Source: JAIBJN01 sp963847985
Lineage (GTDB): Bacteria; Actinomycetota; Thermoleophilia; Gaiellales; Gaiellaceae
DNA: 64,000 nt
Reading direction: 5' to 3'
Assembly (NCBI GenBank): GCA_963847985.1
Contig: CAWKBS010000009.1
Coordinates: forward strand, 248,001-312,000
The position numbers were made by a program, and so were the translations under genes. The notes under the pieces were generated by a model. The model worked only from the letters and a program-made list of their open reading frames with translations. It had not been told where the DNA came from and did not search any database. Shown here piece after piece: positions 50,849 through 63,473 of the stretch (position 1 is the first letter of the stretch; each line of letters opens with the position of its first letter).

Positions 50849-50854
50849 GGCCTA

Positions 50855-50878
50855 AGGCTAGCCTGCGACCGCTAAGCT
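50855..50878. promoter_or_regulatory. Divergent -10 elements for msrBA and the DUF2520-panCB operon
   Basis: Minus strand: TAGCCT (50860-50855), 6 nt before the msrB ATG. Plus strand: TAAGCT (50873-50878), 5 nt before GTG 50884. Both genes lack a Shine-Dalgarno, so both mRNAs appear leaderless and their promoters lie back to back in 35 bp. Confidence 0.5.
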
Positions 50879-50883
50879 ATCGA

Positions 50884-51612
50884 GTGCCCGGTATCCCCAC
50901 GGAACTGGAGCCCGAGATGGAATTCACGTCAGCCTGTGTCGTCGGCCCCGGCAGGGTCGGCACCGCCGTCGCGGCCCGGCTCGCCGAGTCGCTGCCCACG
51001 CGCCTGACCGGCCACGAGCTGGAGACCGGCGATGCGGACCTCGTCGTCCTCTGCGTGCCGGACCGCGCCGTCCCCGAGGTCGCCGCCACGATCCCGCCGG
51101 GCCCGTGGCTCACGCACACGAGCGGCGCGCGCACGCTGGCCGCGCTCGATCCGCACGTCCGCCGCTTCGGCCTCCACCCGCTGCAGACGTTCGTCCGCGA
51201 CCGCGGGCCCGAGCAGCTCGACGGCGCCTGGGCGGCGGTCAGCGGCGAAGACGACGAGGCGCTGCGCGCGGGCTTCCGCCTCGCCGCGCTGCTCCGGCTC
51301 CGGCCCTTCGAGCTCGACGACGAGGAGCACGCGCTCTACCATGCCGCGGCCGCGATGGCGCAGGGGTTCCTGGTCACCCTCCACAAGGCCGCGGCCGACC
51401 TCATGGAGGAGGCAGGCGCCCCGCCCGAGGCGCTGCTCCCGCTCATGCGCCGGACGATGGAGAACGACTTCGAGCTGACCGGCCCGGCCACGCGCGGCGA
51501 CTGGGAGACGATCGAGCGCCACCTCGAGGCGATCCGCGAGCGCCGCCCCGAGCTGGAGCCGATGTACCGGGCGCTCACCGACCTGACGGCTGCGGCGGTC
51601 ACCCCCCGGTGA
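50884..51612 (+). CDS. Rossmann-like and DUF2520 domain protein
   Basis: 242 residues. NAD(P)-binding start SACVVGPGRVGTAVAARLAESLP, LVVLCVPDRAVPEVAATIPPG, HTSGARTLAALDPHVRRFGLHPLQTF, then the helical DUF2520 domain (HALYHAAAAMAQGFLVTLHKAAADLMEEAG). Resembles ketopantoate reductase and similar dehydrogenases; its place before panC-panB suggests it supplies pantoate, an inference. GTG 50884 fits the -10; ATG 50917 is an alternative with GGAG upstream. Confidence 0.82.
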   Translation: MPGIPTELEPEMEFTSACVVGPGRVGTAVAARLAESLPTRLTGHELETGDADLVVLCVPDRAVPEVAATIPPGPWLTHTSGARTLAALDPHVRRFGLHPLQTFVRDRGPEQLDGAWAAVSGEDDEALRAGFRLAALLRLRPFELDDEEHALYHAAAAMAQGFLVTLHKAAADLMEEAGAPPEALLPLMRRTMENDFELTGPATRGDWETIERHLEAIRERRPELEPMYRALTDLTAAAVTPR

Positions 51613-52421
51613 CGACCCACCGCACGATCCTCGGGCTCCGCGAGGCGCTCGAGCCTCTTCGCGCGGGCGCGCGAATCGGGCTCGTGCCGACGATGGGCGC
51701 GCTCCACGCCGGGCACGAGGCGCTCGTGCGCCGCGCACGCGCGGAGTGCGACGTCGTCGTGGCGAGCATCTTCGTCAACCCGGCCCAGTTCGGCGCCGCG
51801 GAGGACCTCGAGCGCTATCCGCGCGACGTGGAGCGGGACGCCGAGCTGGCCGCCGACTGGGGGGTCGACCAGCTCTTCGTCCCGGCGGTTGCCGAGATGT
51901 ACCCGCAGGGGTTCCAGACGTGGGTGGACGTGGAGGCGATCGCCGAAGGCCTCGAGGGCGGCGGGCGGCCGGGGCACTTCCGCGGCGTCGCCACCGTCTG
52001 CCTGAAGCTCTTCAACATCGTCGAGCCGCACGCCGCGTACTTCGGGCGCAAGGACGCCCAGCAGGCCGCGCTCGTCGCCCGCATGGTGCGCGACCTCGAC
52101 CTGCAGCTCGAGATCCGCGTCGTCGAGACCGTGCGCGACGCCGACGGCGTGGCCACGAGCTCGCGCAACGCCTACCTCTCCCCCGAGGAGCGGACGGCGG
52201 CAGGCGCGATCCCCCGCGCGCTCGAGGCCGGGGCGGCGGCGCACCGGGCGGGCGAGGACGGCGCGGCTGCCGCGCGAGCCGTCCTCGCGCAGGAGCGCCT
52301 CCTCGCTCCCGAGTACGTCGAGGTTGCGCGGCTGGACGGGCGCCTCTACCTTCTGGCTGCGGTCCGCGCCGGGCGGACGCGCCTGATCGACAACGTCGTC
52401 CTCGAAGGAGACGGAGCGTGA
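51609..52421 (+). CDS. panC: Pantothenate synthetase PanC
   Basis: Condenses pantoate and beta-alanine. 270 residues: GLVPTMGALHAGHEALVRRAR (HIGH-type ATP site), VNPAQFGAAEDLERYPRD, GRPGHFRGVATVCLKLFNIVEPHAAYFGRKDAQQ and TSSRNAYLSPEER. GTG 51609 overlaps the preceding stop (GTGA); stop overlaps panB GTG likewise. Confidence 0.96.
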   Translation: MTTHRTILGLREALEPLRAGARIGLVPTMGALHAGHEALVRRARAECDVVVASIFVNPAQFGAAEDLERYPRDVERDAELAADWGVDQLFVPAVAEMYPQGFQTWVDVEAIAEGLEGGGRPGHFRGVATVCLKLFNIVEPHAAYFGRKDAQQAALVARMVRDLDLQLEIRVVETVRDADGVATSSRNAYLSPEERTAAGAIPRALEAGAAAHRAGEDGAAAARAVLAQERLLAPEYVEVARLDGRLYLLAAVRAGRTRLIDNVVLEGDGA

Positions 52422-53302
52422 CGACCACGCCGGAGGCCAACGGGAAGCTGCCGCTCACGCAGCTCGGCGAGATGGCCGCGCGCGGCGAGCGGCTCGTCAT
52501 GGTCACGGCGTACGACTTCCCCAGCGGGCGCCTGGCCGACGAGGCCGGCGTCGACCTGATCCTCGTCGGCGACTCGGCGGCGATGACCGTCCTGGGCCAC
52601 GCGAGCACCGTGCCGGCGACGATGGAGGAGATGCTGATGCTGACCCGCGCCGTCACGCGCGGGGCGCAGCGGCCGCTCGTCGTCGCCGACCTCCCGTTCG
52701 GCTCCTACCAGGTCACGGACGAGGACGCCGTCCGCAACTCCATCCGCTTCGTCAAGGACGCCGGCGCCGACGCCGTCAAGCTCGAGGGCGCCGGGCCGAG
52801 CCTCTCGCGCGTTGCCGCCATCGTCGGCGCAGGAATCCCGGTCATGGGCCACATCGGGCTGACCCCGCAGTCGGCGACGATGCTGGGAGGGTTGCGGGCG
52901 CAAGGGAAGACCGCCGAGAAGGCGAGGGCGCTGCTGGAGGAGGCGCTCGCGCTCGAGGCCGCCGGGTGCTTCTCGCTCGTCCTCGAGGCCGTGCCGGCGC
53001 CGGTGGCCGAGCGCGTCAGCGAGGAGCTCGCCATCCCGACGATCGGCATCGGCTCCGGCGCAGCCTGCGACGGCCAGGTGCTCGTCCTCCACGACCTGCT
53101 CGGCCTCTACGGCGGCTTCGCGCCGCGTTTCACGAAGCGCTACGCCGAGATCGGCGAGGAGATCCGCGGCGCGCTCGAGCGCTTCGCCGGCGAGGTGCGC
53201 TCCGGCGCTTTCCCGACCGAGGAGCACACGTACGCCATGCCGCCCGAGGAGCTCGAGGCGTTCCTCAGCTCGCCGACGCCGCCAGCACGAACGGGAACGT
53301 GA
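52418..53302 (+). CDS. panB: 3-methyl-2-oxobutanoate hydroxymethyltransferase PanB
   Basis: First pantothenate step. 294 residues: VMVTAYDFPSGRLADEAGVDLILVGDSAAMTVLGH, MLMLTRAVTRGAQRPLVVADLPFGSYQ, VKLEGAGPS, PVMGHIGLTPQSATMLGG, IGIGSGAACDGQVLVLHDLLGLYGGFAPRFTKRY. Its last 38 bp overlap the convergent Yip1-like gene. Confidence 0.96.
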   Translation: MTTTPEANGKLPLTQLGEMAARGERLVMVTAYDFPSGRLADEAGVDLILVGDSAAMTVLGHASTVPATMEEMLMLTRAVTRGAQRPLVVADLPFGSYQVTDEDAVRNSIRFVKDAGADAVKLEGAGPSLSRVAAIVGAGIPVMGHIGLTPQSATMLGGLRAQGKTAEKARALLEEALALEAAGCFSLVLEAVPAPVAERVSEELAIPTIGIGSGAACDGQVLVLHDLLGLYGGFAPRFTKRYAEIGEEIRGALERFAGEVRSGAFPTEEHTYAMPPEELEAFLSSPTPPARTGT

Positions 53303-53936
53303 GCACGAAGATCGCGAGCACGGCGAGCGCGACGGCCACCCCGCCGCGGAGTAAGCGCCAGCGCTCGACGACCGAGATCCCGTAGACCAGCAGGCAGAGC
53401 GACCAGAGGACGAACGCGCCCTCGGCGAGGTCGAAGAGGAGCGGCCCGATCCCGTCGTCCTCCCCGCCCGAGCGGAACGAATCCGTCCCGTACACGACAA
53501 GCCGTGCCGGCCAGACGACGAGCAGGCCGAGAACGGTCGGCACGGCCGCGAAGGCAAGGACGTGCCGTGCGCGGCGGTAGTTCCCCTGTGAGCCGGCTCC
53601 GCGCAGGCCGACGTAGAGGAACGCGCCCCCGATCCAATACGCGAAGGCTCCGTAGATCGCCCCGGTGAGGAAGACGAGCACGGCGAGGACGGCGAGGGAG
53701 TCGTCGACCAGGCTCTCGTCCATCAGCCGCCCGGTCTCGGGGGCGAGCAGGATCGCCGCGATCCCGGCCAGGATCACGATGGCGAGAACCGGCTCCTGCC
53801 GAGCTTCGACCTCGCGCGGCGAGGAGTCGCGGAGCGCGGCGAAGACGGGCCGCGGCGATTGGAAGACGGCGAGCGTCCGCAGCCACCAGCGCTTCTCGGG
53901 GCTCTGCTCGGGAGCCGGCTGCGCCTCGGCGTTCAC
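53265..53936 (-). CDS. Yip1-domain-like integral membrane protein
   Basis: 223 residues with five hydrophobic segments (IVILAGIAAILLAP; LAVLVFLTGAIYGAFAYWIGGAFLYVG; VLAFAAVPTVLGLLVVWPARLVVYG; GAFVLWSLCLLVYGISVVERW; VALAVLAIFVLTFPFVLAAS), the Yip1/YIPF pattern with FQSPRPVFAALRD at the cytosolic N-terminus. Unknown role. It starts 3 bp after uvrA at GTG 53936 and is probably cotranscribed. Confidence 0.75.
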   Translation of the reverse strand: MNAEAQPAPEQSPEKRWWLRTLAVFQSPRPVFAALRDSSPREVEARQEPVLAIVILAGIAAILLAPETGRLMDESLVDDSLAVLAVLVFLTGAIYGAFAYWIGGAFLYVGLRGAGSQGNYRRARHVLAFAAVPTVLGLLVVWPARLVVYGTDSFRSGGEDDGIGPLLFDLAEGAFVLWSLCLLVYGISVVERWRLLRGGVAVALAVLAIFVLTFPFVLAASAS

Positions 53937-53939
53937 GGG

Positions 53940-56777
<2,838 letters not shown>

Positions 56778-56783
56778 CAGGTG

Positions 56784-56789
56784 AGTCTA
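56784..56789 (-). promoter_or_regulatory. -10 element of uvrA
   Basis: TAGACT ends exactly 6 nt before the uvrA GTG. No SOS/LexA palindrome is evident in the short gap. Confidence 0.45.
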
Positions 56790-56847
56790 GCCCTGGGCCC
56801 GGATAGAACAGACGTTCGTGTTACGCGAGCCGGGCGAGGCCGGCGTT

Positions 56848-56853
56848 TAGGCT
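56848..56853 (+). promoter_or_regulatory. -10 element of the second MetE-like gene
   Basis: TAGGCT ends 6 nt before GTG 56860; same hexamer and spacing as at tsaE. Confidence 0.45.
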
Positions 56854-56859
56854 CACTCC

Positions 56860-57949
56860 GTGACGATCCACCGAGCCGAGAACGTGGGCAGCCTGCTCCG
56901 GCCCGGGTACCTGCTCGACGCGCGCGAGCGGCACGCCCGCGGGGAGCTCGACGACAATGGGCTGCGCCAGGTCGAGGACCGCGCCGTCGACGATGTGGTC
57001 GCGCTCCAGGAGCGGGCCGGAGTCGACGTCTTCACCGACGGCGAGCAGCGGCGGCACGTCTTCGCCAGCCAGATCGTCCAGGCAGCGGACGGGTTCGAGG
57101 CGGTCGCCGGGAACGAGGTGGACTGGTTCCGGCTGGACGGGACCGTCGAGCGGAGCCCGGTCACGGTCGCGGTCACCGGGAAGATCAGGCGCCGGCGGTT
57201 CTTCTGCGCCGGCGAGCTCGCACTACCTCCGCACGCGCACGGCGAAGCCGGTCAAGGCCACGATCCCCTCGCCCACCATGTACGCGTACTACTGGGCGCC
57301 CGGCATCTCCGACGGCGCCTATCCCTCGCCGCAGGCCTACCTGGAGGACGTCACCGGCCTCCTTCGCGACGAGGTGGCCGAGCTGGCGCGGCAGGGCGCC
57401 GACTACGTCCAGATCGACGCGCCCGAGCTCGGCATGCTGCTCGACCCGCACCAGCAGGCGTGGTTCGCGGCGAAGGGCTTCGACCCGGACCGGCTCATCC
57501 ATGACGCCGTGGAGCTCTCGAACGCGGTCGTCGAGGGCTTCCTGGGGACGGTCGGCCTCCACGTCTGCCGCGGGAACGACGCCAACCGCTACATGGCCCG
57601 CGGCGGGTACGACCGCCTGGCCGAAGAAGTGTTTCCGCGAACCGTTGCGGACGTGCTCCTGCTCGAGTACGACGACGAGCGCTCCGGCGGCTTCGCACCC
57701 CTCGCGCACGTCCCAGAGGACAAGGTCGTCGTGCTCGGGCTCGTCTCGACCAAGCGCCCCGAGCTGGAGAGCGAGGAGGAGCTGCGCGCCCGGATCGACG
57801 AGGCGAGCGCCCACGTCCCGCTCGAGCGCCTGGCGGTCTCGACGCAGTGCGGCTTCGCCTCCGTGGCGAAGGGCAACGACCTCACGGTCGAGCAGGAGGA
57901 GCGGAAGCTCGAGCTCGTCGCCCGCGTGGCGCGCGCGATCTGGGGCTAG
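56860..57949 (+). CDS. Second MetE C-terminal-domain-like zinc enzyme, frameshifted as sequenced
   Basis: TIM-barrel protein of about 362 residues once one base is removed near 57218. Frame 1 gives MTIHRAENVGSLLRPGYLLDAR-type start and DVFTDGEQRRHVF; frame 2 gives HYLRTRTAKPVKATIPSPTM, YVQIDAPELGMLLDP, zinc ligands GLHVCRGND (HxC), Glu in LLLEYDDE and Cys in STQCGFASV. Likely an alkyl- or methyl-thiol transferase of unknown substrate; paralogue of the gene at 14168-15193 but distant. Confidence 0.8.
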
Positions 57950-58395
57950 CGGACGAGCTCGCGGATGCGCTGGGCGTCGGGGACGTACGGCACCTCGAAG
58001 TCACCGGCGACGAGCGTCCCGTAGCCGAGGATCCGGCCGAGGATGCCCTGCTCGAACTCCAGCGCCGGGGCGCTGGCGAGGGGGACCGACGCGGAGCGCC
58101 GCCGCGCAACGCCGTAGATGACCGTCAGCTTCTCCGACGTGAGGAGCAGCCGCGTCCGGTCCCAGCGCAGGACGGCGCGGAAGGCGAGCAGGGCCGCGAG
58201 GATGAGGACCGCCGCCCCCGCGATCCCGGCGATCCAGAACTCTTGGCCGACGACGATGAGCACGGCGCCGGCGCCGACGAGCGCGAGCGGTCGGAGCAGC
58301 GGCTGAACGAGCGCGATGCCGTGCGGGCGCGCGTCGAGGCGCACTTCCTCCCCGGGCTCCATGTCGGGCATGCGGCGCTGTTCGCCGGCCGCCAC
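57946..58395 (-). CDS. PH-domain (DUF304-type) membrane protein
   Basis: 149 residues: EEVRLDARPHGIALVQPL, two hydrophobic helices (LALVGAGAVLIVVGQEFWIAGIAGAAVLILAALLAF), then the bPH2 strand set RTRLLLTSEKLTVIYGVARRRSASVPLASAPALEFEQGILGRILGYGTLVAG. ATG 58371 (MPDMEPGEE) is a plausible shorter start. Stop codon overlaps the MetE-like stop on the other strand (ctag). Confidence 0.75.
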   Translation of the reverse strand: MAAGEQRRMPDMEPGEEVRLDARPHGIALVQPLLRPLALVGAGAVLIVVGQEFWIAGIAGAAVLILAALLAFRAVLRWDRTRLLLTSEKLTVIYGVARRRSASVPLASAPALEFEQGILGRILGYGTLVAGDFEVPYVPDAQRIRELVR

Positions 58396-58406
58396 GCCGG
58401 CTCCTG

Positions 58407-58646
58407 CTACGCGCGGCGCCAGCGGCCGAAGATGAGGCCGCCGAGCGTGAAGCCGAGCCCGAACGTCCCGACCGCGAACGCGCCCACCGCCAGGGTCTTG
58501 CGCCAGGCCGAGAGCCGCTGCCAGCGGCCGAGGACCTCCTGCTCCTCCGCCGAGAGGGGCTCGCCGCGCCGCTTCTTGCGCTCCGCCGCACCGGCCCGGA
58601 GGCCGAGGTACATGTCGTCGAAGATCTCCGCAGGTTCGTCGACCAT
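58407..58646 (-). CDS. Small membrane protein of unknown function
   Basis: 79 residues: an acidic then basic N-terminus (MVDEPAEIFDDMYLGLRAG, RKKRRGEPLSAEEQEVLGRW) and a C-terminal helix TLAVGAFAVGTFGLGFTLGGLIFG. TATAGT ends 6 nt before the ATG. Possibly cotranscribed with the PH-domain gene 12 bp on. Confidence 0.6.
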   Translation of the reverse strand: MVDEPAEIFDDMYLGLRAGAAERKKRRGEPLSAEEQEVLGRWQRLSAWRKTLAVGAFAVGTFGLGFTLGGLIFGRWRRA

Positions 58647-58652
58647 GCTCTC

Positions 58653-58662
58653 ACTATAGTCT
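58653..58662. promoter_or_regulatory. Shared palindromic -10 for divergent leaderless genes
   Basis: ACTATAGT reads the same on both strands. On the minus strand TATAGT is 6 nt before ATG 58646; on the plus strand TATAGT (58655-58660) or TAGTCT (58657-58662) is 11 or 9 nt before ATG 58672. The two promoters physically overlap. Confidence 0.5.
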
Positions 58663-58671
58663 GCCCGCCCG

Positions 58672-59506
58672 ATGCCAAAGCTCCGGTTGCTGCACGTCTC
58701 CGACCTCCATGCGGGGACGCACGAGGAGCCGGAGGTCGAGGCCGATCTCGTCGAGCTGGTGCAGAGGGCCGACCCCGAAGTCGTCCTCGCCACCGGCGAT
58801 CTCGCCCACCGGAACGAGCCGGAGCAGCAGGCGCGGGCCGCGAGACTCCTGCGCTCGCTGGAGCGGCCGCTCGTCGTCGTACCCGGGAACCACGACATCC
58901 CGCCCTGGCCGCCCGCGCGGCTCCTGCATCCCTTTGCGGAGTTCGAGCGGCACTGGGCGGAGGTGGAGCCCGTCTACCGCTCCGAGCGGCTCGTCGTCTG
59001 CGGGCTCAACTCGGTCCGGCCCTGGCGGCACCAGGGCGGAGCGCTCCGCGCGAGCCAGCTCGAGCACGCCGGGCGCGTGCTCGCCGAGGCCCCGCCCGGC
59101 GCGCTGCGCGTCGTCGCGCTCCACCACCACCTGACCGGCGCGCCCTGGCGGAGCCGGAAGCGGCCCGTCTCGCGCCGCGGCAACGTCCTCGGCGCGCTCG
59201 TCGACGCCGGCGCCGAGCTGATCCTCTCCGGCCACATCCACCAGAGCGCCGTCGGCGAGCGGCGCGAGTTCGAGGTCGCCGCCGGCCCGGTGCACGGGAC
59301 GACGGTGGTCACGGCGCCGGGCCTGGGCCAGCCGCGCCCGCGCCGGCGCGGTGAGGCCCGCGGGCTGCACCTGATCGAGGCGGACGAGCGCTCGCTGCGC
59401 GTGCTCACCTACGCCTGGGCCGAGCCCGGGCTGGGCAGAGATCGCCGACCGGCGCTTCCCGCGCGGAACCGAGCCGCTCGGCACGATCGGCCGAGCGGCT
59501 CGGTAG
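58672..59506 (+). CDS. Calcineurin-like metallophosphoesterase, frameshifted near its end
   Basis: 277 residues after removing one base. Dimetal motifs: RLLHVSDLHAGTHEEPE (DxH), VVLATGDLAHR (GD), VVVPGNHDIPPWP (GNHD), VALHHHLTGAPW and LILSGHIHQSAVG (GHxH). An extra base in CCCGGGC near 59425 diverts the frame; the other frame ends WAEIADRRFPRGTEPLG... at TAG 59504-59506, which sits neatly before the convergent stop at 59520. As sequenced the ORF runs on to 59619. Confidence 0.85.
59469..59503. terminator. 13 bp stem hairpin between convergent genes
   Basis: CCGAGCCGCTCGG and CCGAGCGGCTCGG are exact reverse complements around a 9-base loop. It overlaps the last codons of the corrected phosphoesterase frame and sits 16 bp before the convergent nucleotidase stop, so it may end both transcripts. 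No T-run. Confidence 0.5.
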
Positions 59507-59519
59507 CGCGGAATCGGGC

Positions 59520-62500
59520 CTACGGAGCGGTGATCACGGGGCAGGCCGTCGCCCCGGTCGTGGTGCAGACGATGCGGCCCTGGATCGCCGGCGACAGCGG
59601 CGAGTTGGCCGTGATGTAGTCGGCAACGGTCTGATCCATGATGTCGAGCGTGCGCCATCCGGCTGGCGAAGTTCGGGTAGCCGTCGCCGCCGTTGGCCAT
59701 GAAGTCGTTCTCGAGGACGTTGTACGTCGCCCCGGCCGTCAGGTCGACCGCCGCGCCCGGTGCAGGTCCCGTCCGCCGCCTGTCGCACCGCCGACGTCAC
59801 CCGGCTCCCCACGGGGGCACTGATGTCGTAGGTGAAGCACAGGCCGGAGACCTGCGGGAAGCGGCCGTTCGCGGCCGGCATGGACGAGACGCCGTTCTCG
59901 AGCATCGCCTTCAGCTCGGCGCCGTTGATGGTCACCCTCACCACGATGTTCCCGAAGGGCAGGACGGCGAAGCTCTGTCCTCGGGTGATCGGGAAGGGCG
60001 GAGGCGTGTAGGACGGACAGAAGTCGCCCGAGGCGTCCGGGTTCGGACACGTCAGGTCGGCTCGCAGGCCGCCGGAGTTCGTGATCGCGAAGTCGAGGCC
60101 GTACGTCAGCCGCATCGCGTCGGTGACGATGTTGCCGACGAGCGACTCGCACAGCCTCCCGTCAGCGCGACCGCAGGAGTCCGAGCGCGGGACGAACCGA
60201 TTCGAGGTCCCGATCACCGTGTTCATGATCGGCGCAATCGCCGCGTTGAGCTCGTCGATCTTCGCCTGGATCTGCGGGTCGGGCGTGATGCCGACGTTCC
60301 ACGGCTTGTGGTAGTCGGCCGTCTTGTAGACGACCCTGCCGCGACTGTCGACGACGATGCGGACGCGCGTGAACCGGATGCCCTTGCCGCGGTTCTCGGT
60401 CACGAGCACGCCGTTCGGCCTCGTCGCGTTCACCTGGAAGTCGTTGTGGTCTCCCATGACCACGTCGACGCCCTCGAGCGCGTCGGCAATGTCGACGAGG
60501 GGGCCGGTCGGCTCGGTGACCGTGCCGGCGTTCACTCCTTCGTGGCCGAGCGCGACGATCACCTTGATGCCCTTGTCCCGCAGGCGGTCGGCCTCGGCCT
60601 GCACCGTGTCGACGACGCTCACGACCTGGAACGGCCCCAGCCGGCCCGGGAAGAGCAGGCTCGGCGTGTCCTCGGTCGTGAAGCCGACGAGGCCGACCTT
60701 CTCGCCGTTGAAGTTGTAGGTCGCCGAGGGCGACCACTCCGGCGGCGTCGTCCCGTCGGGGAAGACGACGTTGGCGGAGATGATCGGGAAGTTGGCGATC
60801 GGGATCAGCTCGTTGCGGAGGAACTGCTCCCCGCGGTCGAAGCTGTGGTTGCCGACCGCCTCGGCGTCCCAGCCCATCATGTTCATGATCTCGACGGCCG
60901 GCTTGTCCTCGAAGAAGTTCGAGATCGGCGGCGTCGCGCCGCCGAACGAGTCGCCGCCGGTGACGCGGATGGTCTCGCCCGCGGCGTCGTCCTCGTACGA
61001 GTCGAACCACGTGTCGAGGAACGCAGCCCCGCCGATCGGGAACGTCGGGTTGGCGGCTCCCGCGCTCGTGACCGTGTCCGCGGTCTCGGCGAGCGGGGTG
61101 AGCTGCGCGTGCCAGTCGCTCATGTTCAGGATCGTGATCTCCTTGAGCTTCTTCTCGGCGAGGATCCCGTAGAGGATCGAGCCGCGGGCGTTCTGCGGCC
61201 CCGGGATGTCCATCAGGTACGCGATCGTCGGCGCGAGGTCGATCTGCCGCACGTCCTTGGCCGAGCCCTTGCCGATTCCCGGGCCCGCCGCGATGAACGT
61301 CGCGTGCATGTTGATGTTGTTCTTCAGGTCGACCAGCTCCGGCAGGTAGCCGTGCTGTCCGAAGAACTGGGAAGGAGCGACGAGCTGTCCCGGCGTCTGC
61401 GCGTCCGTCTGGTACGGCGGGCGGAAGACGACGACGACGTCACCTGACCTGCTCGGATGGAGCGCGTTGGTGCCGTCGACGTTCGAGAGCTCCTCCTTCT
61501 TCATGACCTTGAGGACGACCTGCTGCTGACCCGGAAGGTTCGGGTCGTCGAGGTTCTGGAACGCCGCAATGATCTGGTTCCGAACCGCCTCGTAGTTCGC
61601 GGCGGGCACCTGCGGCGTGTTGCCCGTCGCCGGGTCGCGGCCGGCGAGGTTGATGTAGATCTGCGACGTGCCGCCGGCGTGGCACTCCTTCGCCAGCGTG
61701 TCGCCCGGCGTCGTCGTGCCCGGGTCGTTGGCGGCCTTGCGGCAGTTGCCGCTCTGCTCGCGCTCCTGGAGGCCGAGGTCGACGAGCACCTTGCTGACGT
61801 TGACCGCGTACCACTGCGGCGCGAAGCCGTGGTCGGAGGAGATGAAGCGTCGTCGCCGGCTGGCCGACCAGCTCGCGGGCGAGCGCGAGCGTGTTGTCGG
61901 CCTCCTGGTACGCCTGAGCGGATGTAGCCCTCGCGCACCGCGACGCGGCCGTCCGGGATGTTGTCGTTCGTGAGGTCGTCGTAGTAGGGGTTGGGCTTGC
62001 CGTCGATGTCGGTCTTGGTGACGAGCGCCGTGAACTGGTGCTGGAACTCGTCGGTCGTGGGCGCCCCCACGAGGGCGAGGTCCGGCTTGACGCCGAGACC
62101 GGCGGGCGCCGGGCCGAGGATGTACTCGAGGTAGGCCCAGTGCGCGTCCTTCCACGCCAGACCCTGCTCGACGTAGGTGTCCTCGTCGACGATGCCGGCC
62201 TCCATCGGGGCGAAGTCGGCCGCGGTGGAGGTCGGGAAGTCGCGGTTCAGCTTCTCCTCGAAGGCGGTCGAGCCTGCCGGGCCGAGCGCGTTGTAGGTCG
62301 CGTTCGCGCGCTGCACCGAGGTGAAGTAGATGCGGACCTTCGACAGGTCGCCGGTGAGGTCGATCAGCTTCGCGTAGAAGCCGGCCGTCCTGCCCGCGAA
62401 CGTGCCGGTCGCCAGCGTCACCTTGGCGTCGGCCCACTCGCCCTGCGCCAGGTTCGCGACGTCCATGGCGCCGTTCTTGGCATCGGCGGCATTGACGATC

Positions 62501-63302
62501 AGGACCCTGTCGTAGTCGACCGTGCCGTTGTTGGTCGAGTCGTAGATGTAGACGTCCCAGACCCCGTTGCCCGGGATCTGCGCGTTGTTGTGCGTGAACG
62601 ACATCTGCTTCGCCGGGCTGAAGGAAGCCGGGACGTTCGTCCAGCCGGCCGCGTCCGCCAGGTCGATGCGCTGATACTGCACGCCGAAGGCGTTCGCGCC
62701 GGCGGGCTGGCCGGGCAGGTCGTAGTTGAGCGCGATGCCGCGGACTCCGATGAAGGTGCGGAAGTCGACGACCGGGCCCTGGAGCGCCGGAGTGAGGTTC
62801 CTCGAGCCGACCCATTCCATGGACACCACGGTCTTGCCCGCCCGCTCGGCCGCCTGGCCGATGTGGTCGGCCTGGAGGATCCCGGTCGTGGCGAAGCTCG
62901 TCGAGTTGTTGAAGTTGCCCTCGCCGACCCGGTGGAACGTGTTGTTCGTCGAGCCGTGCTCGCCGGGCCACGTGCCGGTGGAGAGCGAGTACCAGCCGAC
63001 GCCGGTGTTGGGCGGGAAGCCCGGCTTGAGGCCGTTCTTGCCCGTGACGCCCCGCTTCATGAGCGGCGTCCATGGTCGGCATGGCGCCCTGCTTCGCGTA
63101 CTTGTCGACGAGGTCGGGCCTCATGCCGTCGGACGCAAAGAAGATCACCGGAATGTCGTTCGATCCTCCGGAGCTCGCTCCGGCCTGATCGGCGGCAGTC
63201 GCTGCTCGCTGCCACGGCCGACACCGAGCCGGCCACCAACAGCGCGAAGGTAAGTGTCAAGGCGGCCAGGATGGTTGGCCGCAACCGCAGTGTGCGTTTC
63301 AT
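59520..63302 (-). CDS. Exported fusion: AlkP-superfamily phosphodiesterase + 5'-nucleotidase (several frameshifts)
   Basis: About 1260 residues. Signal peptide MKRTLRLRPTILAALTLTFA (ATG 63302, AGGAG upstream). N-terminal half: VIFFASDGMRPDLVDKYAKQG (metal Asp), GFPPNTGVGWYSLSTGTWPG (nucleophile region), RFISSDHGFAPQWY (Asp-His). C-terminal half: UshA-type ILNMSDWHAQLTPL, RVTGGDSFGG, AVGNHSFDRGEQF, VIVALGHEGVNAG, VVMGDHNDFQV and ITNSGGLRADL. Frames change near 63190, 63070, 61918, 61855, 59755 and 59655; length remains a multiple of three overall. It would strip phosphate from extracellular nucleotides or diesters. Confidence 0.78.
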
Positions 63303-63473
63303 CGGACTCCTCTCCCCGGGGTAGGACGCGATGGAAACTACTCTTTTCCGAGCCGTCTGACAACCGGCATAAGCGTCCTTCACGGGCTCGAAACGAGCTC
63401 TTCACCGTACTGCGCCCGAGTGGCCGAGCTTTGTGTCGATGCGCTCACAGCGCTAGGGTCGCGGCTGAGGCGC

